Source of the DNA: Hymenopellis radicata
Taxonomy: Eukaryota; Basidiomycota; Agaricomycetes; Agaricales; Physalacriaceae
DNA: 64,000 nt
Direction: 5' to 3'
Assembly: GCA_015501595.1 (NCBI GenBank)
Contig: JADNRX010000217.1
Span: 28,598-92,597, forward strand
Below, one piece after another: positions 1-11,299 of this stretch. Below the pieces are notes generated by a model, which was not told the origin of the DNA, made no database searches, and was given only the letters and a program-made list of their open reading frames with translations. Every line of letters begins with the position of its first letter. The stretch's first letter is position 1. A program made the position numbers and the translations under genes.

Positions 1-516
1 CGAGCAACCTCACGCTGCGGAGTGTCACCACATCGTCTTTGTCGGAGTCGTCCATGTCGGTAAACGTGTTGCTGACAAATCCGTCCTCGAATGGAAGCCT
101 TGAATTACGACACGTGGAAACTGTTATCGTCGTCAGATTTGAATCATGGCCACAGGTAATCTTACCCTCAGCCACGTCGTCGCTGGTGAAGGGAGTACGC
201 AGGGAGGCTTCGCTGCCCGGCTCGCCTTTGAAGTCATCAGGCCCGACAAAACACCATCGATGAGACATCTGATTTGAAGAACTTCAGTCTTGAGTGCGAC
301 GTCAAGTGGCGGGGAGAGGATCGGGCACATCGACGATGGTGGGGTGAAGGAGGACTCTGGGAAATCACGCAAGTCCATGGAGCCGCGATCACCGTACCTT
401 CAAGCTTTGAATGGAGGTACCTGACCATGTGTTTTCCGTGAACTTGTTTTGTGTTTTGTTGCAGTTCCACTTCTGTTTCTGAGCTGATTTTACATTCGTT
501 GAGTTCGGATTTTTAA
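1..516 (+). CDS. Unrecognised protein, C-terminal part (5' end outside window)
   Basis: Product not recognised. The + strand is open from the edge and reads through two well-formed short introns, 156-202 (47 nt) and 417-464 (48 nt, with a CTGAC branch-like site and a pyrimidine-rich end). It stops with TAA at 514-516. The middle exon reads DLKNFSLECDVKWRG and then a Trp/Gly-rich stretch ending before SSFEW. Exons one and three join only if one base is missing near 249-252 (an A run), so there may be an indel. The - strand is also open here, but it lacks good splice sites. The gene would be tail-to-tail with the TBC gene. Confidence 0.45.
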
Positions 517-1192
517 GAGGATTTCAACTGTTAATAAGGGAGGGACACTGTCAACATTCTCAAGACTTGCATGACCAATTCGGCTGAGGAGCGAACGTGC
601 GTTGTCAGGGTGATTTATCGTGCCACACTTCATCCCCGCGGTCACCGCACAGCCAGGACTCAAGTCTTGAATCCTCAACGTCGTATGTTGGAAAACATGG
701 ACATGTATACATCGTTCGAACGGTGCAGAGAAGGCGTTTCACGTCGTGGTGAGGGGACGGGGAAAGGAGGATACCAAAATCACAGTTCGGGACAGCCAAA
801 GTCTAACAAGCGCCGGTGTCGTCAGACCACCTGACGAATCAACAAACGAACCAACAGCACTGCCACCGCCAGGGAGTATAAAGAGGGCCGGACGCAAGCC
901 AAGTTCCCCAGTTCCCCTCCCTCTCCGTGCGCCTGTTGTTCTGGAGCGTGTACCATGGTGATGACGACCACCTGCTGTGGACTGTGTGGACCCCTGGCGT
1001 CTGAGCGTGCTTAACTGAATGTCGCGGCGTTCAGCTTCCACACAGTTGGTACTTGCTGTCGGACGGCGCATCCTTTTTTTTGTACGCCACGCTGGTTATA
1101 CCGGGTTACGCACCTCCGTAGTACCGCCTTGGATACCCATACTTATTTGTTTGCACTACTTGTACCTTCGGGAGGGGGAACTATTGACAAAA
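517..1192. other. Intergenic, no gene supported
   Basis: Lies between two convergent genes. A TATAAA-like box (about 875-881, + strand) and a following pyrimidine-rich stretch precede an ATG at 955, but that frame closes after about 19 codons. No gene can be supported. Confidence 0.4.
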
Positions 1193-4100
1193 TCACAAAA
1201 ACCTCAGTTGGACTTCTCGCGTTTTTTCGAGAAAGCTTAACGACGACAGAAGTACGAAACTCAACGGCAGCTCAAGCCGCACAAACGGGGCACAGACGGC
1301 ACAGAAATCGGACACAAACTGCAACGAAAAAGGAAATGTATTGACAAAGGTACACGACTCGTTCGCCGACAAACACGTCGCGAGGTTCTGATTGGACGGG
1401 AAAGAAGTAGGCCCGCCGTCCTCTTCAGCTTCAGGTAAAAGAGCGTCGCCGTACTCGAACGCATTCGTCATAAAGCGACTGACGGCGCCAAGGTAGGCGT
1501 CTCCAATCTCAAACCGAAATATGAACTAATGCGGAAAAGTATAAATACGCGTGGTCAGTTCAACAATAGACTCACCAAGAATGATTCTGAAAGAGTCAGG
1601 ACCTCATCTTTCGTAAGGAACCCGTCCTTGTTCTTGTCATGCAAATTGAAGAACCACTCGATGTTTTCCATCAAATCATTGAACATAACCCCGTCAAGAC
1701 CAGATAGCAAATTCTACGGCACCCGTCAGCAAACAGAATACGATGAAAGGAAACCCGAATACTTGGAACGACAGGGCTCCTCGACATGATGTATCCCAAA
1801 AGTAGAACAAGCGGTCGATGAACTCGTGTTCGGCCACCTCGCGATCAATTCGTTGCTATAACTTGGTGAGCGCACCGCCTCGAGAAATCATCCGGAAACA
1901 AACCTGGAAACCATTGCTCACAATCCTCTCGTCACGGGCCCACGACGCGATCTCGCTCAGGAAGTACTGGAAGGTCTTGAGCCCAATTCGTGTCTCAGGT
2001 TTTTCCTCGGTCCCGTCAGCCGGTGTCAACAGGCTGGGCGGCGGGAGCGCCACCGGAGGAGGAGGATGAATGCACATCGCTCGGTAGAGGGAGTCGTAGA
2101 TATATCCAGCTTGTTCTTTGTTGAAACGGCCGAGGGTGCGTAAATTTCGGACTGCTGACCGCTTTGAGAACGACTCTATGCTATGGATGATTTCGCCTCT
2201 AAAGCGCCTGCGCTCGGATAAAATCATGTCGTCGGTGATCACTGAAAACTCGCGGAAGGAAACAAGCAGGAGCTCTTGAAAGCGCGTTATGGCGCGCGCG
2301 CGAGGATCTGGCGAGTCAGGGTGGGCAGAATTGCCCAACGAGGTAAAATAATCCCGCATCATGCTTTGAACCAAAATCAGTCGTGGCTCTGCAAACGGCG
2401 CTTGACGACCTACTTCAAGAAATGACCATCGTCTTGCACTGTCAGAAGCTTTTCTCCGTTGATCTTCAGAATCGCTGAAAAGAAAGTTGTTCAAGAGCGA
2501 GCGAGCCAACTCGAGATATGACCAACCTAGACTGAGAGATATGTCAGGGAAAGACACGACGGCTAAAAAAATGGTGGCATACCCGACTTGGAAAAGAACC
2601 TTGGGACCCATACAGAAGAAGCAGTCCACAATTCGAAATGCAAAGATCATAGGCATACTGTTGATAAACCTAGGGAGACATGGTCAGTAGAAGCAATGCT
2701 GGAACATTAGGAGATCGTACAAACTCAAAAACCAAGGCAACGAGGCAACAGAGAGCTGCACATCGACGTCTTGGAAGTGATCATGGATCATGGGCAAACA
2801 TCGTTGCACGAGCGACTCGAAGACTCGCTGATCCAAAAGGGTACCGTGCATAGAAGGGCTTAATGAGAAAGTTAGATCGAGATGCTGATGAAGGAAAATA
2901 TTTACGCGTAATAGCCAGGAAGCAGCCGGTCACATAGGACCTCTAACAACCAGAACGCTTGCTCTTCAGACATGTAACTGCAATATGATCAGCTTGGAGA
3001 TGACACGGCCGGTGAAATAAACGAACATCAGAATCGCAGCCGCTAGGATATTCATCGCCTACGATATTCGTCAGTGTGATCAAACTTGTAGGGGCTCCAC
3101 CGTAAACTTTACGGTGCTCTACGGTACGGTTACGGGACGGCTTCAGTGCCGTACACACCCGTATACGGGGCGGTAGGGACGAATCGGTGAACATTGGACT
3201 TCAGGAAATAGACGGGCCTGGCCGTGTTGCTTCCCGCTAGCCATGACCCATACCATACCCGTAACCGTAAGACACGCATCGAGCCGCCCTACGGTACGGT
3301 TCGTACACCCGTACCGTACCGTAAGCCGTATAGTACGTGGAGACCCTACATGAAAGAATCTTGCACACCTGACAGTAACCCAGCTCGGGGTTCTTGAACG
3401 AGTACGCTTGCAGAACTCTTCGTAGAGCTCCGATGCCCTCTTCCGACTGATAGCCTGCGTACTCTGGCAGACTGCGATGAAGATCCTTCTCGATATCTTC
3501 AGTACTCGTGCTGGTTCGACCCTCGTTATCCTTTAAAAGTTGCTCGTAGTATCCGGGATTTGCATAGCGCATGAAGATCGAACCCGAAAGGGTTTCCCAC
3601 ATCTCCCCTCGAAGACGATTCGGGAGACCGACCTGTACTAGTCGAGTACACTGCGGGTACCGAAGCAGAGTCAGATTTCGGCCATGAGCTGGTGAGACCT
3701 TAATGTAAGACGCGGCGTAAGATGATTGATAAACCTACTGCGCAAATATGTCGTCCACAGCTTTATCTTGGAAGCTTCACGTAACCTTGAAGGTGGTTAG
3801 AATACGAGAGCATTATGGCACAGATACCGTACTTTTTGGGATCACCAGGAAACTTGAAACGAAGGCCGAGCCCGCCGTGATAGGTAGACTCCCTAGGCTC
3901 GGGATTCTCTTTTTCCTCGCTGATGAGACTACCGTCCTCGCGCTCGCCGTCGGCTACCGACGACGCCGCGGAAATCAATGTCTCCGAGTAGCATGTCTTG
4001 ACGAACCCCTTCACGGCCTTCATCTGACCGCGCTGGAGCTCGATCTTGAGAGCGTCGCGCAACAACGAGCAGAACAGATCGGCCGTGGGCCGCAGGGAGG

Positions 4101-4574
4101 TCAGTTGCACAATCTATGGTCTGTCAGAGTGTGCAGACCGTCGCCGCCCTTGGACGTACTATTTTGCCACCATCCCATAGCGCTAGGCTCAGCGCATATA
4201 TCCCGGCGCGGGCGTTGAGCCGCTCGACGCGCCGTACAGTCGAAAGGGGTAGCGTGAAGCGCACCGACTTGCGGTCGAGCGAGGCAAAGGCCAGGTACGG
4301 CGCGAGGAGATACAGTTTGCCAGCCTTGCATCTGTATCAGTTTCGTGCCCGATGTCGTGTAAGACAGCGAGCTCACATATGAGTCCTCTTCGCCTTGAAT
4401 GCCCAAGCTCAGCACAGCGTTGATATCCATCCTTTCCACGTCCTCTGTCGGCGAGTCTTTGCCATTGCTGCTCGGCGCTGGAGTCGGCGTCGGCGGCAAG
4501 GAGAAAAAGATCTCTGTCAGCTGCTCCTTCGTCGGCTCTTTGAAGTTGCGCAGCGCTGTCGATATCGTCGACAT
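1193..4574 (-). CDS. TBC-domain Rab GTPase-activating protein, Gyp2/Mdr1 type (GRAM + TBC + EF-hand)
   Basis: Predicted GAP for Rab-type GTPases in membrane traffic. The ATG is at 4572-4574. Spliced exons give an N-terminal region, then a GRAM-like domain ([16 protein letters not shown], then [12 protein letters not shown]). The TBC domain follows, with [24 protein letters not shown], a SPE-YAG-type motif, [16 protein letters not shown] and [17 protein letters not shown]-terminal EF-hand loop ([13 protein letters not shown]) and [14 protein letters not shown] complete it. This order matches fungal and animal Gyp2/TBC1D8-9 proteins. At least eleven short introns are needed, most near 50 nt. 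One is 310 nt because of a MITE-like insert, and one exon appears to be only 5 nt long. The last exon diverges from the family after about 1400 and ends at TGA 1193-1195, so the C-terminus is uncertain. No frame break is needed elsewhere. Confidence 0.88.
2527..2531 (-). other. Candidate 5-nt microexon of the TBC gene
   Basis: Between the exon ending FQV-G and the exon starting [10 protein letters not shown], a single intron leaves the frame wrong. Two canonical introns, 2582-2532 (51 nt, GTATGC...CTCAG) and 2526-2475 (52 nt, GTTGGT...TTCAG), separated by the five bases TCTAG, restore the frame. They give G-L-A, which fits the family motif G-L-A-[IV]-L-K. Confidence 0.7.
3091..3347. mobile_element. 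MITE-like element in a TBC-gene intron
   Basis: A 257-bp insert with imperfect terminal inverted repeats: GGGGCTCCACCGTA at the left, GGGTCTCCACGTA read inward from the right. It is flanked on both sides by TA (3089-3090 and 3348-3349), the duplication expected of Tc1/mariner-type elements. Subterminal regions are packed with ACGGTACGG-type repeats. There is no coding capacity. Removing the element and one TA shrinks the host intron (3059-3368) from 310 to 51 nt, the size of its neighbours. Confidence 0.75.
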
Positions 4575-4639
4575 TGTCGAGCAGAACGCGGCAGGCGCGG
4601 TCGGTGACGGCCGCAGGTGGTGGTCAGGACGCAGGTGGC

Positions 4640-5030
4640 TGTGTTGTCCTAATTAAGTAGGTCGCGCGCGACGATGCACTACTCGGGGCCGAACCTGTAT
4701 TTATCACTGAGCAACGCCACCTTGAGGTGATGCATGCCTTCATCGTCAAGCTTCAATAGCCTTCCAACCTCTACTTGTAAGAGAAATAGGATAACTTGAT
4801 ACCAGCATCCCGGTCCTGAACAATCTGCCCTGTCCCTTGGATATGGAGGTCCTGCCTCAAGCTCTGGTACTACCTATGGATCTTCGGTCTTGCCACTGAT
4901 GTGGAGACAATGATGAACTTGTTGGTATATTGGCAAATATCGGTCTACAGCACAAGATAGACACATTCTACAAAACCTACTACCTGCTATGGACCTGACT
5001 TGGACCTTTCTCTCCTCCCGACAATCAGCA
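4640..5030. other. Intergenic, probable TBC-gene promoter
   Basis: No coding potential recognised. It is the region upstream of the - strand TBC start and ends at the first copy of the LTR-like repeat. Confidence 0.35.
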
Positions 5031-5032
5031 TA

Positions 5033-5524
5033 TAAGCTAGCTGCATTTCTCTTGTCACGATCTGTAACGGAAATGATCTTGTACGTGGATTACTCCATTG
5101 TGTGAACGTCCTTGTGAGGGTTGGGAAGGAGAGCGACCCGCCGCTTCGCGGCGGCCTCACCGAACCTGTGAGGCGGCCCCGACAACGCGTGACTGGACAG
5201 TCACCTGGCCGGCGCGAGAGGTCGATCTCCTGACACCAGGAAGAACCGGGAAACCCATGACGCGGGAGGGAAACCCGGGACAACCAAGCGTGGCGGAAAC
5301 AAAGAGGGAAGGTGGGCGGGAGACGAAAAATTTACGGGAGAGACGGAGGATCGAGGCTGACGATGATGGACGCGTCGGACAGAAATGGAAGACGCGTTCC
5401 CATCGATTCCTGTTTGGGAAACACTGACACGTGGAATCGATGGGCGTTCATCTGTGAGCCTCGATCCACTTGCTAGCTTATCTCACACTTAACCTGCTCG
5501 TACCTCGCAGACTCAGCTTACAAT
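5033..5524. repeat. LTR-like dispersed repeat, copy 1 (full unit)
   Basis: About 490 bp beginning ATAAGCTAGCTGC and ending CAGACTCAGCTTACAA. The left half recurs almost base for base at 5525-5776, immediately after this copy. The right 200 bp (5323-5524) recurs at 10073-10274. The left half contains a strong GC-rich hairpin (CCGCCGCTTCGCGGCGG, near 5139-5155). The ends carry short inverted TAAGCT/AGCTTA. No TG...CA ends are clear, so an LTR is likely but not proven. Confidence 0.65.
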
Positions 5525-5776
5525 AAGCTAGCTGCATTTCTCTTGTCACGATCTGTAACGGAAATGATCTTGTACGTGGATTACTCCATTGTGTGAACGT
5601 CCTTGTGAGGGTTGGGAAGGAGAGCGACCCGCCGCTTCGCGGCGGCCTCACCGAACCTGTGAGGCGGCCCCGACAACGCGTGACTGGACAGTCACCTGGC
5701 CGGCGCGAGAGGTCGATCTCCTGACACCAGGAAGAACCGGGAAACCCATGACGCGGGAGGAAACCCGGGACAACCA
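5525..5776. repeat. LTR-like repeat, copy 2 (left half, tandem)
   Basis: Near-identical to 5033-5286 and fused directly to the end of copy 1. Identity stops at CAACCA (5776), after which unrelated sequence follows. Confidence 0.7.
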
Positions 5777-5972
5777 CCCAGGAGCAATGCTCCTCAGAGC
5801 GAAGCTCGCGTCCGGGATGACTGAACCGCGTCACGGACAACCCCACAAGGAGCTTTGCGAATGGGCTCAGGCTGACTATGCTTGTGCTGGCTAGAAACCA
5901 GCAACTAGAAGCATATTGCTTATAAGCTCTACGGAAAGCAAGAGGAGGACCTGATATCGAGAAACGACTTCC

Positions 5973-7175
5973 TTAACCAAAACGTATGCCTGCAAGTCCA
6001 ATACGTTGGAATGACTCGGCATCACTCATCTGACCTGGACGTAGCTGTGACAGGTCTAGTACGATAGAGGACTTTTCACTTGATGCGGTCGGTAACGAGA
6101 CTACCATCCAATCATTTTCATCAGGAGTGAACGTGGGTCGGCCCATGCCCAGCTTCGTAGCGAAGACTTGTAATGCAACTTCCGTAGGATCACCAGTGGA
6201 CACCCAGACTCCGGCATCGTTCTGCTGGATTGTCGCGACATTACAAAGCGACGCGCGACACGGAGAGTCTGAGCGAGACCTTCATTAAGGTTGCTAGGAA
6301 CGACAGCGAGGCCTTCATCGCCGCCTTTATGAACCGTGCCGACTGGCTCCAGCGCATTCGATGCAGTCTGAGTGCTCAACTTTTACCCTTCGCCAGGCGC
6401 ACGGGCGATCCACATCTTGCGGACGGACATTTTCCAAGTGATCGTACCGGTTTTATCACTGCAAATATTGGTGACACCTCCGAGGTTCTCTAGCACGTCG
6501 AACTTGCAAACAATGATGTTCTCTTTCGCCATATGACGCGTGCCCAACGACATTGTGAGAGTGAGCACGACGATGAGAGGTTCTTGGAACATTGCGCCCA
6601 ACCTGTAGCGGAACTAGGTCCACTGGCCCAGATGCAGAATCGGTACTATGCGGAATCTCGAGTCAAGCATACTGAAATCCAGGCCAAGGGTTGCTCTCCA
6701 ATGTGCATGGCCAGCTGGGCATATCGAACAGTTTTTTGAGGAGTCAGGCCAGGGTTACTTAATATTGAGGTGTCGTCAGCGTTTGTGGGACCCAGGTCAA
6801 GGTCTAAACTCAATTTGTGTTCAACTCTTATCAGTGACTCGAACGCACGTCGCAAACGATGATTAGGCTGCATGCCGCTTTTCCCATGCGCATTTTTCCG
6901 TGCCACACATTCGGCCATTTCAACGGTCACCTTACCCTTGGTAGATTGCCCGAATATGGCCATCCCAGGAACAGTATGTCTAGCGACCGAAACACCTCTC
7001 ATGGACGCGGCAATGAATATGAGGGCAGTACAGTTGGAGTCTGTGACTACCGCTCTCGAACGAAGACTGTCTGAGAAAACGTGCTCCCGGACCGTGTTGT
7101 CAAGCTATTGGACTTCTGAGCCACGAATCAGGACAACCTGCTGCTGGCTGCATCAGTTAATGCGAACCAAATGAA
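5973..7175 (-). pseudogene. Decayed P-type ATPase, fungal ENA (Na+/K+ efflux) type
   Basis: Several out-of-phase blocks on the - strand carry the signature of fungal ENA cation-exporting ATPases. They include ALENLGGVTNICSDKTGT-like sequence with the phosphorylated Asp of DKTGT at 6455-6457, then GDPTEVALQVFATKLGMGRP (about 6195-6135). Upstream are loose remains of the actuator and transmembrane region. An intact enzyme of this family has roughly 1000 residues and ten membrane helices. Here the N-terminal pump region is unrecognisable and everything after the nucleotide-binding domain is missing. Frames change repeatedly and stops intervene. The fragment ends close to the repeats at 5.0-5.8 kb, which may have caused the truncation. 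Confidence 0.65.
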
Positions 7176-7919
7176 CCGAGCATTCCGAGAAGCTTCAGCA
7201 TAAATTATCGAAACATGCAACCTCGCGCTGAATTGATCGTGGCAAGGATGTAAGAAGGACGAGGAAAGGAGAATGTAGATGATGAGATCTATGAGATCGA
7301 GCATCCCTCCACAATGTTGTCGTCTGTAACTGCTCAGGGTCCCGATATGTCAAATCCAAAGCAGAACGGCCCGATTCACTCTCGACACCAGATGGTCCAT
7401 ACAATCGTGAATAAACAGCATCAGAACCGGGAAGTTACTTGCTGTGATGGCAGTAGACCCCTCATCGCAACCGGAAGAACCTGGTGACTGACACCTGGCA
7501 GTGTAGCCTAGACTCGAGGAGCTCCTGGGCCCAGGCATACCCTCCATCGTAGACCGAACTAGCATTTACGCCTTCTTGTCCGAACACCTCCAAGTTAACA
7601 GTAAACCAAGACATATCTCATTTGCTAGATGCGAACCAGTCCCTCTGTGGTAGGAACCGCGACTGCTGGTATTGTAGCCCGATTGCAGGTTCCCTTCCTG
7701 CAGGTACGAGATAGGCGAGCGGGACGGTATAAGGGACCGATATGCAGGATGTTCCAGTGCTGTAGAAGATGATGCGGGTATCATGATCCAGCACTGGTGC
7801 AGTAACTCGAACAGTAGACAGACAACAAACAGTACGGGATCGTTGCGGTCGAACAAGGATTACGCAAGTCTTGAACCCTGCAGAATTGAACGAGCTAACA
7901 AATACTGCTGAGGGCGCGA
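7176..7919. other. No feature recognised
   Basis: Open frames are short and none resembles a known family. Probably decayed intergenic DNA. Confidence 0.35.
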
Positions 7920-9300
7920 CGATCGATAATGAGCAGATGACGGAAGAACCAGACGAACAGCGAATCAGACATCCATAAGCCAAGGACGATGAAGTATCCG
8001 ACTTATAACAACACACAAAACCATGTGAAATGTAGCACAAGTATGCCGAAAAATGGGAACAAGCATACCAATGAGAATGGGATCAGCGACGAACAGACGA
8101 ACAGGAGAACAGTAGCAAAAGGACAGTCGGAGAAAACATGAACAGGTGAATAGTGACCCGTGTGAAGTGAAAAGCAATGAAAGGACGGCCGGAGAAGACA
8201 TGAACAGGTGAATAGTGACCTGCATGAATGAGCACTGAACAAGGATATAGTTGATTAGGCAAACGAGCAATAACATCGGGTGGACAGACGGAATAATAAT
8301 TTTAAACCAATGAGCAAATAAATGACTAGCAACAATTAGACGAACGGTCCAAGAACGCGAACCACAAACAATAAACAGACGAGCCAGGGAATGAGCAATT
8401 AAGCACAAGATCGAGCAGGCGAACAGTTGAGCTGACGGGCAGACGGGCCGGCGAACCATCCTTGCGAATCCTGTGCGACATAATCTTCCAGAGGGATTGT
8501 ATTGACCTTGTGACGAAGTTGAGCTATGGTGTGCTCTGCATCTACTCGGGGTGTGTCCTAATGCCTCGGCGGGAGCAGCCTTTACCCGTACGACGACCAC
8601 AACACGTTCGTGCTGCGCGGTCACGGCCTGTCGCGGGAGACGACTCGGGAGTGTCTTCCGTGACTTCAAATCTTCATACCCTTCACCGGTTGAGCTGCTA
8701 CCTCGCGTGGCTGCAGCCATTCATCTCGCAATGTTTGGTCCGACTCTTCATAAAAGGTGCCAGATCTACAGGCTGTCAACATTGCCGGCACTCGTCGTTC
8801 GAACTGACTAAACATCGAGAGTAGACGGGCTAGTATCTGGACAGGCGAACGGACGAGCTGACGAACACGAACCCATGAGCTGGTGGACCCGAACAGACGA
8901 GCTGACGAGCATACGAGCTGACGAACATGGACATACGAGCTGACGAACACGAACATACGAGCCGACGAACATACGAGCAACGAGCAGTTAACGAACGGAC
9001 AAGAACACGGACAGGTGACGAACAGCGAACGGGCGAACAACGAACAGGTAAACGGGCTGGACGGGAAGGCAGGCAAACGGAAAACAGACAGTGAGGTGGA
9101 CAGGGCAGTAAGGCGGAACGAGCAAGCAAGCACATGAACATATCGGCAAGTGGGCTAGGGCACCACCAAACGAGTCAATGGACAAACAAGCAGAAGAACA
9201 GACGGGCGATGAATGACGGGCGGGACAGGCAAGCAAAGAACAGTTGAATGAGCTGCGGGCGGACGGACTAACGAACCGGCGAACAAGCGGCGAGTTGAAC
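7920..9300. repeat. Degenerate low-complexity array (GAACAGACGAAC / ACGAGCTGACGAAC)
   Basis: On the + strand, 7-10 nt motifs such as GAACAG, ACGAAC, ACGAGC and CGAACATACGAGC recur with many variants. They are densest at 8830-9140. The long - strand frames rich in Ser, Val, Cys, Leu and Arg are a by-product of this repetition. A non-repetitive block (about 8460-8820) interrupts the array and carries a short protein-like - strand stretch that I could not assign. Confidence 0.6.
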
Positions 9301-10072
9301 CAACATTGACGCGCGCAGTACGAGCATATCAACGTAAACCGATTGCGTGAAGACTAGTAAGGCGGGACGGCCAAACATCACGGTAATGGATGAATGGTCG
9401 AGCGACGCCTCGGACACAGAGCAAACAGAGAGATAATGACCTGTAGATAAAACTGACAAGCGGGTAGAAGGGAAAATGCGAAACACACACCGCAGTATAG
9501 TAATACTGATCCCCGTGCGATATCGGCTCATGGATCAATGAGCTAGGAATCGGATCCAGAGAAAGTGGCATTAGGCGCTTGACGCTGATACTCCAGGGTA
9601 GAAAACATCGAACGAGAATCGGGCAACGTCGAGCTGGTGACGCGGCAACGGCAAACCGTCCTAATTTGACGCGGGCTGGAACATAAACGAGCACGAGCGA
9701 TCCGGTGACGGGTTCACTGAGACTTCGGCAGAAAAGCGAGCACCACTGATAGGTGGATTCTCGTACCATTTGAGGACTCGGACCCAATGACCACGTCTTT
9801 GGCACACAAGCATGTGGATAAGGCGCGTAGCAGCCAGTGGTTCGCGCAGCAATACCCCTGCACCGTGTCAGACCCGTCTCCCGCCTTCGTCCAATATGCT
9901 GCGCCAGCCCAACTAGCCAAGGCGGCGAGTCCATGAACCATAGCCTCGTCGCAGTAGTTTCCATACTGTAGGTAGTCGTCGCTGCACCCCTGTTTGGCGC
10001 CGGCCTCTCGCATTGCGGTCCGTAAAGAAAGCCACCATGCCAGCATTTGGAGGCAGTGATGCGTAAAGAAAA
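9301..10072. other. No gene supported
   Basis: A - strand frame (9714-10046) reads like protein in places (YGNYCDEAMVHGLAALASWAG) but matches nothing I recognise and has no clear splice structure. Confidence 0.3.
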
Positions 10073-10274
10073 CGAAAAATTTACGGGAGAGACGGAGGAT
10101 CGAGGCTGACGATGATGGACGCGTCGGACAGAAATGGAAGACGCGTTCCCATCGATTCCTGTTTGGGAAACACTGACACGTGGAATCGATGGGCGTTCAT
10201 CTGTGAGCCTCGATCCACTTGCTAGCTTATCTCACACTTAACCTGCTCGTACCTCGCAGACTCAGCTTACAATT
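10073..10274. repeat. LTR-like repeat, copy 3 (right part only)
   Basis: About 201 bp nearly identical to 5323-5524, ending in the same CTCAGCTTACAA. It directly abuts a retrotransposon coding remnant on its right. Confidence 0.7.
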
Positions 10275-10299
10275 AAGCAATCTATGTCTGACACTACCT

Positions 10300-10593
10300 C
10301 CAGCTTCAGGTTACCAAGCGAAGGAAGGATCTGATCCGGCTTATATTCTCCAATCACCACTCCAGCGCACCAATTGTGTTCATCCATTTATTCCTTGCAA
10401 TGATCAACTTTGCAGACTCTGTGATCTGGCTGTTGAGTCTTCTGAGCATGTGGTTCTGATCTGCACTGGTGACTCAGACTTAGTGGACCTACATACTGCC
10501 ACCATGACTGTCCTACAACCTAGGCTGCCGACCAACAATGGTGGTGATTTGGTGCTTCTGTGTGCACTAGTTTTCCATGACACTTGTTGCTAA
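10300..10593 (+). pseudogene. Retrotransposon reverse transcriptase C-terminal remnant (zinc-binding tail)
   Basis: The + strand frame contains NDQLCRLCDLAVESSEHVVL. A CxxC followed by a Glu-His block is seen at the 3' end of many non-LTR reverse transcriptases, where it forms a zinc-binding motif. No catalytic reverse-transcriptase residues are present. Only the tail of an element survives, joined to the repeat on its left. Confidence 0.45.
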
Positions 10594-10913
10594 GCTTGTC
10601 TACAACACCATCAAGCTGTTTAAGACCTTTGAGCTTCAACGAAGAAGGCAAGATTGAGAGAACTCAGCTTGTGCATGAGAGGGTTAGTTAATGGGTTTGT
10701 TCAGTAACTCAACTTATATCAAATGGGATCATCAGTTTTGTGTGTTTGCAGGAATGATAACATCACTGTGAAGCGGAGCCTTGATGGATGCGGCAAGGAT
10801 TGGAATCCTGACAGGAGATAGGTCCAGCTGCAAACATTGACACTGGCATGCAAGGTGAACGGGTCAAGGGAAAGTATCTGATGGACCTGAACATACTACA
10901 CAGAGCAGCACTC

Positions 10914-11069
10914 TCAGAGCAAAGCTTGCTGCAGGGTGAGGATGACACTGCATTTCATGGAGTTCTGCGCCGCGCTATTGGTCCACGTCAACATCTGGAT
11001 AATCACCAGTTCGAACAAGACGGTCTTTCCACTTCCGGTTGGAGCTGCGAGGAATTTCAGCGCGACCAT
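10914..11069 (-). pseudogene. MER3/HFM1-like DNA helicase fragment (Walker A)
   Basis: A 51-codon frame contains FLAAPTGSGKTVLFELVI, the Walker A (P-loop) region as found in Ski2-like helicases of the MER3/HFM1 meiotic type. The remaining helicase motifs (DExH, III-VI) are absent on either side. An intact MER3 has about 1000 or more residues, so this is a relic or a captured fragment. Confidence 0.6.
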
Positions 11070-11299
11070 TATCGTCGTGTCTGACTACGAACCACTTGCA
11101 ACCTGGAAGAGGGTCAGCAAAAGAGAATGACGTGGAATAAGACGACATACAAGATTTTCGTTGGAGTTGACAAGCTGTCTAATGTTGAGTGCGAATGTTG
11201 TGGAAGCATGGAGCGACGACTAACCGTTTCGAAACACGACGATTGAACTGCATTGAAGACCCCGAATTTGAAAAGTGCGCGATACATATCGGCTGATCA

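Noticed and set aside
1..268. Open frame on the - strand reaching the left edge
   Set aside because: The + strand reading has two canonical introns of typical size and a natural stop; the - strand has no equally good splice structure.
1856..2656. One continuous 266-codon ORF on the - strand
   Set aside because: The stretch 2400-2582 is open by chance; the family motif [10 protein letters not shown] lies in another frame there, so it holds introns and a shifted exon.
8000..9530. Long Ser/Val/Cys/Arg-rich - strand ORFs
   Set aside because: They are produced by the degenerate nucleotide repeat and overlap in several frames.
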